A stretch of 10,829 nucleotides of DNA from Elusimicrobiota bacterium (lineage in GTDB: Bacteria; CG03; SLGR01; PWQF01): contig PWQF01000016.1 in assembly GCA_003556865.1 (NCBI GenBank), positions 1-10,829 on the forward strand, given 5' to 3'. Each line of letters opens with the position of its first letter. The stretch's first letter is position 1. The notes below the pieces were generated by a model. The model was not told the origin of the DNA and did no database searches. It saw only the letters and a program-made list of their open reading frames with translations. Of this stretch, positions 1 through 6,411 are shown piece by piece. A program made the position numbers and the translations under genes.

Positions 1-934
1 CGTAACGCTCCGCTATTCCCTCTTTTGCTGACTTTTCCAGGTACTCCTGCTTAGTTAAACCCGGGGGGACTTCGTAATCGGGAAGATGGTCCACTCCAAA
101 CTCAATTTTAAGGTTGCACATTTCCGCAATTTTCAGTGTATTGCTCAGAGCGGGCGGGTGATGGGCAAAAAGCTTTTCCATTTCCGAAAATGATTTAAGG
201 TAATACTCGTCATTATCAAATTTCATATGGGTGGGATCGTCTATTGTTTTTTTTGTTCCTATGCACATAAGTATTTCCTGGGCATAGGCATCTTCTTTCT
301 CTATGTAGTGGCAGTCATTGGTGGCCACGCACCCCAGACCCGTTTCTTTTGAAAGAGCTATAAGCCGGCTGTTCACTTTCTGCTGTTCCTTTATGCCGGT
401 ATCCATCAGTTCCAGGAAAAAATTTTCAGCGCCAAACATATCCTTATATTTTTGGGCCTCTTCCCTGGCCCTCTCAATACGGCCGTTAAGAATAAGCCGG
501 GGTATACGCCCCTGGAGACAGCCGGATAAAGCAATTATCTCATTTTTGTGCCTGAGCAGGGCCTCGTCATCTATACGCGGTTTGCGGTAAAAACCGTCCC
601 TGTAAGCTATCTCGTTAAGTTTCATAATATTTATATAGCCTTCCCGGCTTTTGGCCAGGAGGGTCATATGATTTGTCTGCCTGGATGCCTTCCCTTTTTT
701 ACGGCGGGAACCCGGGGAAACATAAAATTCGCAGCCAATTATAGGCTTAATGCCCCGGTCAATACATTCCCGGTAAAATTTTATTGCGCCGCACATATTG
801 CCGTGATCGGTTATGGCAAGGGCGGGCATACGCAGCTCTGCCGCCTTTTTCACCAGAGGCTGAATCCGGCAGGCCCCGTCTAAAAAGGAATAGTCCGTAT
901 GAAGATGAAGATGTACAAATCTGGAATGTTTCAT
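1..934 (-). CDS. dnaE: DNA polymerase III alpha subunit, N-terminal part (cut by window edge)
   Basis: This is the catalytic subunit of the replicative DNA polymerase, acting in the cytoplasmic replisome. Only the first 311 codons are present, against roughly 1,000-1,200 residues in the family. No stop codon interrupts the frame up to the left edge. What is visible is the N-terminal PHP domain and the beginning of the region after it. It opens with MKHSRFVHLHLHTDYSFLDGA, followed by AITDHGNM near residue 41, GCEFYV near residue 66 and TNDCHY near residue 205. These His/Asp-rich motifs are characteristic of the PHP domain of DnaE and look intact. The catalytic palm lies outside the window. The start is ATG at 934, with AGGT seven bases upstream. 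A probable promoter lies just upstream, though no terminator separates it from the preceding gene, so read-through is possible. The family assignment is secure. Confidence 0.96.
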   Translation of the reverse strand, partial: MKHSRFVHLHLHTDYSFLDGACRIQPLVKKAAELRMPALAITDHGNMCGAIKFYRECIDRGIKPIIGCEFYVSPGSRRKKGKASRQTNHMTLLAKSREGYINIMKLNEIAYRDGFYRKPRIDDEALLRHKNEIIALSGCLQGRIPRLILNGRIERAREEAQKYKDMFGAENFFLELMDTGIKEQQKVNSRLIALSKETGLGCVATNDCHYIEKEDAYAQEILMCIGTKKTIDDPTHMKFDNDEYYLKSFSEMEKLFAHHPPALSNTLKIAEMCNLKIEFGVDHLPDYEVPPGLTKQEYLEKSAKEGIAERY

Positions 935-950
935 TTTTATTACCTGTTTA

Positions 951-978
951 ATTTTAGGAATTAAGCTACTTAAGTCAA
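951..978 (-). promoter_or_regulatory. Probable sigma70-type promoter of dnaE
   Basis: TTGACT (978-973) and TAAAAT (956-951) each match five of six consensus positions and are separated by 16 bases. Transcription would start around 943-946, giving a leader of only about ten bases before the ATG at 934, so the AGGT ribosome-binding match would sit at the very 5' end of the message. The call rests on sequence match alone. Confidence 0.5.
961..973. promoter_or_regulatory. Small palindrome inside the dnaE promoter (possible operator)
   Basis: TTAAG-CTA-CTTAA is a perfect five-base inverted repeat with a three-base centre. It lies between the -35 and -10 boxes of the probable dnaE promoter, where a bound repressor would block RNA polymerase. 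Symmetry of this length arises by chance in AT-rich DNA, and no matching regulator is recognised, so this is only a candidate site. Confidence 0.25.
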
Positions 979-1019
979 CCGCAGATTAGCCGTTATAAAT
1001 ATACAGTATGGGTTATAAG

Positions 1020-1826
1020 TCAGTCAGACAGCTTTTTCTTTTTTTTATAAATACCTCTCTTAATGATACTTTCATCTTCCTGTGATTCAATTAACCGGCG
1101 CAGGACCCCTGCCGAAGCGCTGTCCAGGCCCCGCCCCTCTTTAAAGGAGGCCGCAAGGAAAGCGTCATAACCCAGCTGACGGCTCTTCTCCACCCTTAAG
1201 ATTATTATATCCGCGGGAAGAAAAGAAAAGCGGGCGGCCTCAAACTCTACGCGGCAGCAGGTATTTATAAGTCTTTTAATATCCTGCAGCCCCTGGCCGG
1301 CTGCCCTTACCCTTGCGCCCAGCCCGTTTGAATTTATACCGGTGGTTTTCCCTATTATATTAGGGCTCAGCAGGGGGCTCTTTATTTTCACCGGGATAGA
1401 AAACTTTCCCAGCCGTTCTTTTATCTTTCCGGTAAGCAGTTTAAAATTTAAAGAGGCTGCAGCTTTTTTTACTTCTCTTATTAAAAAGCTTTTTTTATCT
1501 TTTAATCTTACAACCGCCCTTACATTAAAAGGAAGAAGGTGGGCTTCTCTTTCATCCCCCCCGGGGGGGAGCAGAATAATGAACGGGATCCGGGAGAGCT
1601 TTTCTGAAAGGGAGTGGCTCTTTTTCATCTCAAAAATCATATCCTTAAAATCAGCGTCCAGTAAAATAATGTGAGGGGAGAAACTGTAATAAGCCCGGGA
1701 AAAGAGCTGCTCTTTATCAGTTTCTGCAAGACGGCACCTGAAACTGCTCTTTAAAATTTTCTTTACTGCTTCACCCCTGCCCCTTATCCTGCAGCCGGGA
1801 CATATTAATATAAGAATATTAATCAC
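1020..1826 (-). CDS. Degenerate receiver domain plus PilZ-like domain protein
   Basis: A 268-residue cytoplasmic protein with no membrane segments and no close relative that I recognise. Residues 1-125 alternate strands and helices like a response-regulator receiver. The phospho-acceptor aspartate position is kept (IILLDAD, D57), but the acidic pair expected after the first strand (ILILICPG here) and the Thr/Ser after strand four (FIILLPP) are missing, so ordinary phosphorelay signalling is doubtful. Residues about 135-250 resemble a PilZ domain, the usual cyclic-di-GMP receptor. The stretch GINSNGLGA aligns with the usual DxSxxG motif but has lost its Asp and Ser, and the expected RxxxR motif is reduced to RLGKF. 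Ligand binding is therefore uncertain. The C-terminus is lysine-rich (KKKKKLSD). The start is GTG at 1826, since an in-frame TAG lies at 1844-1842. Its position 32 bases after two diguanylate cyclase genes supports a role as their output or regulator. The domain calls are moderate. Confidence 0.6.
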   Translation of the reverse strand: MINILILICPGCRIRGRGEAVKKILKSSFRCRLAETDKEQLFSRAYYSFSPHIILLDADFKDMIFEMKKSHSLSEKLSRIPFIILLPPGGDEREAHLLPFNVRAVVRLKDKKSFLIREVKKAAASLNFKLLTGKIKERLGKFSIPVKIKSPLLSPNIIGKTTGINSNGLGARVRAAGQGLQDIKRLINTCCRVEFEAARFSFLPADIIILRVEKSRQLGYDAFLAASFKEGRGLDSASAGVLRRLIESQEDESIIKRGIYKKKKKLSD

Positions 1827-1858
1827 AGAATATTTTCTTAACTAATCCCTGACCATTT

Positions 1859-3064
1859 TTATTCTTCAGAACCGCAGATAAGAGTCCTGTTTCTGCCCCT
1901 TGATTTTGCAAGGTAGAGGGCGCTGTCGGCCTTCTCTATAAGCTCCTCTTTTCTCTTTCCCCGGGAGGGATATGATGAAATCCCGGCCGAAATACTGACC
2001 GGTGTATCTTTATTTATAAGTTTCCTGATCCTTTCCATTTTATCATATGCCTCTTCCACCGAGGCCCGGGGCATATATATTATAAACTCTTCCCCCCCGT
2101 ACCTGCCGGCAAAATCAGACTCATATATATTTTTAAGTATATTGTCTGCCGTTCGGGAAAGAACTTCATCTCCCATAAGATGACCGTAAGTGTCATTATA
2201 TTTCTTAAACCGGTCTATATCCGCCATTATTAAGGCAATGGGATATTTTTCCCTTTTAGCCCTTTTTATTTCCTCTGAAAGCCTGAGCATAAAATAATTT
2301 CTGCGGTAAAGTCCCGTAAGACCATCCACTCTTGAAAGTTCTTCCACTTTTTCATATAAAAGCGCTTTTTCATATCCCAGAGAAAGCTGGCCGGCTATAA
2401 CTTCCATATCATTTTTCATCTCCGGAGCCAGCCTTCCCTTGACCTCTATAGAACCCAGCTTCCTGTTTCCTGATTTAAGCTCAATAATATCCCCCTCCCT
2501 GCACCTCTCTCCCTTATCTTTTTCATCCGCGCTGCCGGAATCCCGGTAAAAATCTATCTTTTTAACAGGGTATCCGGAAAAAAGCTCTCTTGATTTTCTT
2601 ATTAAATCTTCTCTTTTTAATATATTCTCTATTTCCCGGGAAATCTCATAAAGCCTTACCAGCCTCCTTCCTATCTTTTTAAGTTTTTCAAGCTCTTTTT
2701 CCTCTGATCTTTTTTTAAATTCAAGCTTACCCAGGCGGGTTTTAAGATCTTTAAGTATAAAAGAGAACTTTTCAGCTTTTTTCCGGGCTTCCAACCTTAA
2801 TTTAACTCCGGGAAGCAGGGCAGAAAAAACTGCCGGTATATAATATGCATATATGCCGCCGCCGGCATAATAGAGAAAAATGGCAAAGATAAATGATAGT
2901 ATATATATGTAAAAAGGCGGAAAGGAAAATTTAACCGTTGCAATTATTATAATAAATAAAGCAAGACCCGCTTCCGCCCCCGCATAACCTTTATTAAGGG
3001 CCAGAAGAAACAGTAATATAAAAAGAACCAGGAGTGAAGAGCACTCTTTTATTCTTTTATTCAT
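1859..3064 (-). CDS. Membrane diguanylate cyclase with GAF-like and GGDEF domains, I-site altered
   Basis: Predicted to make cyclic-di-GMP from two GTP at the inner face of the membrane. Order in the 401-residue protein: four hydrophobic segments (about 10-87), a charged coiled coil (about 90-150), a short degenerate GAF-like region (about 150-238), then a GGDEF domain (about 243-398). The active site is intact: DIDRFKKYND (282-291) with its metal-binding Asp, and GGEEF at 323-327. The inhibitory I-site, normally RxxD five residues before GGEEF, reads YESD (314-317), so the arginine is lost and product inhibition is probably weakened. The ATG at 3064 has GGAGG six bases upstream and overlaps the end of the preceding cyclase gene by eight bases, so the two are likely translated together. 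The shared architecture marks it as a paralogue of that neighbour, probably from tandem duplication. The stimulus sensed is unknown. Confidence 0.9.
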   Translation of the reverse strand: MNKRIKECSSLLVLFILLFLLALNKGYAGAEAGLALFIIIIATVKFSFPPFYIYILSFIFAIFLYYAGGGIYAYYIPAVFSALLPGVKLRLEARKKAEKFSFILKDLKTRLGKLEFKKRSEEKELEKLKKIGRRLVRLYEISREIENILKREDLIRKSRELFSGYPVKKIDFYRDSGSADEKDKGERCREGDIIELKSGNRKLGSIEVKGRLAPEMKNDMEVIAGQLSLGYEKALLYEKVEELSRVDGLTGLYRRNYFMLRLSEEIKRAKREKYPIALIMADIDRFKKYNDTYGHLMGDEVLSRTADNILKNIYESDFAGRYGGEEFIIYMPRASVEEAYDKMERIRKLINKDTPVSISAGISSYPSRGKRKEELIEKADSALYLAKSRGRNRTLICGSEE

Positions 3065-4367
3065 CCTGAACCTCCACCCTGTTTCTTCCCTTATTTTTTC
3101 CCCGGTAAAGAGCGCTGTCGGCCGCCCTTATCAGCTCTCCGGCAGTGGGGCTCTTCGGAAAAAAAGAGATTCCGGCCGTTACTGTGACCCTGATTTTTTC
3201 ACCCTTTAAATCAAACTCCTCTTTTTCTATTTTTTTTCTTATCTTTTCGGCGACAAAGAGCGCCTGCTCTTTGGCTGTGTCAAATAATATAAGGGAAAAC
3301 TCCTCACCTCCGTACCTTCCCGGTATATCGGTATCCCTTACAGAATTTTTCATTGCCGCGGCCACTTTTTTAAGGACCTTGTCACCCGCCCCGTGACCGA
3401 AACGGTCGTTTATCTTTTTAAACTTGTCTATATCAAATATAACCACGGAAAAATTCTGGTTATAACGGGCTGCCCGCCCCACTTCTTCCTGAAGTCTCTC
3501 CTTGAAATAGGTGTTGGTATGAAGCCCTGTAAGTGAATCTGTAACCGAAAGTTCTTTAACTTTAAGGAAAAGGCGGGCTTTTTCCAGCGCAATGGATGAA
3601 AGGGATGCCACGGTATTTAAAAGTCGCAGATCCGAAGAAGTAAATCTCAGCCTTCCGCTTTCAACCCTTACCGCTCCAAGAACCCTCTTTCCCCTGGTCA
3701 GGGGGCACTCCATAAGTGAGAGAATTTCCGGGGGAGATTTAGAAAAACGGTAATCTTTTGCGCTATCCTCTACCAGCAGGGGAGACATATTCTTTTTTAC
3801 CCACCGGCTATACTGGTCGGTTATTCCTGAAGTGATACGTATTTTTCCTCCAGGAAAAACATCTGTCAAAAACTGCCTTAAAAGAGAATATATCTTAGCC
3901 TGGTCAAGAGTTTTTCCCAGGCCGACGGCATATCCGCCCAGCTTAAGGTAGCGCTCGTTTCTGGACCGGACTTCCCGGCACAGGGACTGGAGCCGCTTCA
4001 CTTCCAGCCCGGCTGCGGTAATGCCGTTTTCCAGGTTTTCAACCTGCATATTATATTCACCCTCCAGTGATTCCAGTGATTCCCTTACTGAATTAAGATA
4101 GGAAAGAATTATCCAGAAAGCGGCTATGGCGGCCAGAAGAAACCAGTTCCCGGTAATAAGCAGGGCTGCTATGGAAACAAAAGTTGAACTAAGGGCAAGA
4201 GCCAGGGCGCCGGGAAGGGAAAAGATAAGAAATGCTATAACCTGGAGAATAAGAAAAAAAGCTGCAGCAGCTTCCGGAGGCCCCCCTCTGACAAGTTCTG
4301 CGGTAACAGCTAAAAATGCAACAGAAAGGAAGAGTTCCCCCGTGATTTCTCGGACAACTTTAATCAA
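3057..4367 (-). CDS. Membrane diguanylate cyclase with GAF and GGDEF domains, I-site intact
   Basis: Predicted to condense two GTP to cyclic-di-GMP. The 436-residue protein has about four hydrophobic segments (11-91), a coiled coil (about 93-135) and a GAF-like domain (about 140-265; note ECPLTRGKRVLGAVRVE and the closing helix with LLNTVASLSSIALEKARLF). A complete GGDEF domain follows (272-434): FDIDKFKKIND (311-321), the GGEEF signature at 353-357 and the C-terminal ADSALYRGKNKGRNRV. The I-site RDTD (344-347) lies five residues before GGEEF, so product inhibition is expected, unlike in the paralogue encoded next. The start is uncertain. TTG at 4367 is the earliest plausible codon because an in-frame TAA lies four codons upstream. 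Only a weak AGAG precedes it, and no other start nearby fits better. It begins 67 bases after the sugar-importer ATPase gene on the same strand. Confidence 0.9.
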   Translation of the reverse strand: MIKVVREITGELFLSVAFLAVTAELVRGGPPEAAAAFFLILQVIAFLIFSLPGALALALSSTFVSIAALLITGNWFLLAAIAAFWIILSYLNSVRESLESLEGEYNMQVENLENGITAAGLEVKRLQSLCREVRSRNERYLKLGGYAVGLGKTLDQAKIYSLLRQFLTDVFPGGKIRITSGITDQYSRWVKKNMSPLLVEDSAKDYRFSKSPPEILSLMECPLTRGKRVLGAVRVESGRLRFTSSDLRLLNTVASLSSIALEKARLFLKVKELSVTDSLTGLHTNTYFKERLQEEVGRAARYNQNFSVVIFDIDKFKKINDRFGHGAGDKVLKKVAAAMKNSVRDTDIPGRYGGEEFSLILFDTAKEQALFVAEKIRKKIEKEEFDLKGEKIRVTVTAGISFFPKSPTAGELIRAADSALYRGKNKGRNRVEVQDE

Positions 4368-4434
4368 TTTTTTTTCTCTTTATAAGTCCCTCTCCTGAGG
4401 GGCAGCATAAACCGCCAGCCGGACCTTTTAAAAG

Positions 4435-5547
4435 TCAGTCTTTATTTATTGCCTCACCGGATTTAATATCAAAAAAACGGATCTTTTCCGGTTTAAAAAC
4501 CAGCTCCATTTCATCCCCCATGCTGACCCGGTTTGAACCGGCTGTTTTCAATATAACTGTATTATTCCTCCCTATTGTGGCATGTATATTGTTTTCGCTT
4601 CCCATAGGCTCTTCAGTTATCACAGTTGCCCTGACCGTTTCACTATCTGTCTGGACCCGTGAAAATATTTTATCTATTATATCTTCAGGCCTTATCCCCA
4701 GCTTAACCCTGCTCCCTTCATAAGGGCGGAGAAATTCAAAGGCGCTGGAAGTAAGGCAAAGAGAAAACCCGTCTCCCTTAAGCCTTACCTTCTCATTAAA
4801 TGAGAGAACCTCGGCCTCCAGCATATTCATAGCGGGGGAACCTATAAAAGTGGCCACAAAACTGTTTGCCGGTTTTTCATAAAGAGTTATAGGCTCCTCA
4901 ACCTGCTGTATATAGCCTTCCTTCATAACCACAATTTTATCTCCCATTGTCATTGCCTCCACCTGATCGTGGGTTACATATACCATTGTGGCCTGAAGGC
5001 GGGAGTGCAGTTTTTTTATCTCCACCCTCATCTGAACCCTGAGTTTTGCGTCAAGGTTGGAGAGGGGTTCGTCAAAAAGAAAAACTTTAGGCTTTCTTAC
5101 AATGGCCCGGCCCAGAGCCACCCGCTGGCGCTGGCCTCCCGAAAGCTGTTTGGGCCGCCTATCCAGCAGGGCCCTTATACCAAGGATATCCGCTGCCTCC
5201 ATAACCCTTTTTTCTATTTCACTTTTAGGGTATTTGCGCAGCTTAAGCCCGAAGGCCATATTCTCGGCAACTTTCATATGAGGGTATAATGCGTAATTCT
5301 GGAAAACCATTGCTATGTCCCTGTCTTTGGGGGGGACGCTGTTTACCTTCCGGCCTCCGATATAAAGGTGACCTGAAGTTATTTCTTCCAGCCCGGCAAT
5401 TGTGCGCAGGGTTGTAGATTTTCCGCAACCGGAAGGACCGACAAGAACACAGAATTCCCTGTCCTCAATCTTAAGGTTTATTTCCTTGCAGCCGATTACC
5501 CCTCCGGGGTATATCTTGCTGATATTATCTAAGCGAAGTTCAGCCAT
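4435..5547 (-). CDS. MalK/MsmK/UgpC-type ATPase of a CUT1 sugar ABC importer
   Basis: The cytoplasmic subunit that powers sugar uptake by ATP hydrolysis, acting as a dimer under the two permease domains encoded just upstream. All ABC motifs are intact in the 370-residue protein: Walker [10 protein letters not shown] (37-45), Q-loop [10 protein letters not shown] (Gln83), signature LSGGQ (135-139), Walker B VFLFDE (155-160), D-loop SNLD (163-166) and switch His193 in [11 protein letters not shown]. The segment after about residue 235 is the C-terminal OB-fold regulatory region typical of MalK/UgpC and includes GIRPEDI. Length is normal for the family. The ATG at 5547 has AGGAG six bases upstream and lies 15 bases after the MalG-like gene. 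Family members can be shared among several importers, so adjacency makes it likely but not certain that it serves only this one. The sugar cannot be read from the ATPase. Confidence 0.96.
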   Translation of the reverse strand: MAELRLDNISKIYPGGVIGCKEINLKIEDREFCVLVGPSGCGKSTTLRTIAGLEEITSGHLYIGGRKVNSVPPKDRDIAMVFQNYALYPHMKVAENMAFGLKLRKYPKSEIEKRVMEAADILGIRALLDRRPKQLSGGQRQRVALGRAIVRKPKVFLFDEPLSNLDAKLRVQMRVEIKKLHSRLQATMVYVTHDQVEAMTMGDKIVVMKEGYIQQVEEPITLYEKPANSFVATFIGSPAMNMLEAEVLSFNEKVRLKGDGFSLCLTSSAFEFLRPYEGSRVKLGIRPEDIIDKIFSRVQTDSETVRATVITEEPMGSENNIHATIGRNNTVILKTAGSNRVSMGDEMELVFKPEKIRFFDIKSGEAINKD

Positions 5548-5562
5548 TTAATTCTCCTTTCT

Positions 5563-6411
5563 CTAACCTTTCAGCCCGGTGGTGCTGATACCTTCTATTA
5601 TATATTTCTGGGCCAGCAGAAAAACCACTATTACCGGTATTACCGTAACAACCGCCCCGGCCATTAAAAGTCCGAACTCCGTTGCATGCTCACCGCTCAG
5701 GGCCGCCAGAGCAACGGGCAGGGTATACATTTCCTCTCTTATCATAACAATAAGGGGCCAGAGAAAACTGTTCCAGGAAGCCATAAAAGTAAATATTCCA
5801 AGGGTGGCCAAAACAGGCTTGCATAGGGGGAGTATTATTTTCCAGTATATTCCGAACTCCGAACATCCGTCTATCCTTGCAGCTTCTATGAGGTCATTTG
5901 GGATAGTCATTATAAACTGTCTTATAAGGAAAATACCGAAAACTGAAATGGTTCCAGTTATGATCAGGCCCACAAAAGTATTTAAGAGCCCCATTCCCCT
6001 AAGTATCATAAAGACAGGCATCATAGTTATCTGCCCCGGAATCATAAGGGATATAACCAGCAGTGCAAATATCTTATCCCTCCCCGCAAACCTGTACTTG
6101 GCAAAAGCATAACCGGCCAGGGAATTAAAAAAGAGACCCAGCAGGGTTACAGCCGAAGCCACCACCGTGCTGTTAAAGAAATGGCGGAAAAAATCAATAT
6201 CCTCAAAAAGCCGGGCATAATGTTCAAGTGTAGGCTCACTGGGGATCCAGGCCGGCGGCATAGTAAAGATTCCGGCCCGGGTCTTAAAGGAAGTAGATAT
6301 AGACCATATAAACGGCATCAGGGTTAATATAAGTCCCGCTATTAAGATAAGGTAAACAAACCATTTCCTTATTTTAGTTTCAAGTATGTAACTGTCACCT
6401 TTTTTAGCCAC
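5563..6411 (-). CDS. MalG-like permease of a CUT1 sugar ABC importer
   Basis: One of the two membrane subunits forming the sugar channel, partner of the permease half of the upstream fusion. The family signature is the cytoplasmic EAA loop EAARIDGCSEFGIYWKIILP (residues 176-195 from the start chosen here), which docks on the ATPase. About six membrane segments are seen, and the C-terminus QKYIIEGISTTGLKG is typical of MalG-type proteins. I chose GTG at 6411 (282 residues, MAKKGDSYILETK...) over ATG at 6471 or 6426. GGAGG lies at 6423-6419, seven bases upstream of it, the length becomes standard, and the GTG shares its first base with the TAG stop of the upstream gene (TAGTG), a normal coupled arrangement. 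The longer 302-residue reading would overlap the upstream gene by 61 bases and add a non-conserved leader. Next comes the ATPase gene after 15 bases. Confidence 0.95.
   Translation of the reverse strand: MAKKGDSYILETKIRKWFVYLILIAGLILTLMPFIWSISTSFKTRAGIFTMPPAWIPSEPTLEHYARLFEDIDFFRHFFNSTVVASAVTLLGLFFNSLAGYAFAKYRFAGRDKIFALLVISLMIPGQITMMPVFMILRGMGLLNTFVGLIITGTISVFGIFLIRQFIMTIPNDLIEAARIDGCSEFGIYWKIILPLCKPVLATLGIFTFMASWNSFLWPLIVMIREEMYTLPVALAALSGEHATEFGLLMAGAVVTVIPVIVVFLLAQKYIIEGISTTGLKG

Noticed and set aside
318..883. Plus-strand open frames opposite dnaE (and similar ones opposite the other genes)
   Set aside because: Their translations have no recognisable domains, and each lies antisense to a gene with clear family motifs.
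1032..1050. A-run near the 3' end of the receiver/PilZ-like gene as a programmed slippage site
   Set aside because: It encodes a lysine-rich tail a few codons before the stop. Slippage there would change only the last residues, and nothing suggests a functional extension.
1844..1856. Four-codon frame (ATG to TAG) just after the second cyclase gene
   Set aside because: Too short to support as a gene. It has no strong ribosome-binding site of its own and ends at the in-frame stop before the GTG start of the next gene.
4379..4384. TATAAA before the first cyclase gene as a -10 box
   Set aside because: No acceptable -35 box lies 16-18 bases upstream, and the leader to the TTG start would be about five bases.
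4388..4401. Hairpin CCCTC-TCCT-GAGGG between the ATPase and first cyclase genes as a terminator
   Set aside because: The stem is only five base pairs, and on the minus strand it is followed by A-rich sequence rather than a T-run.
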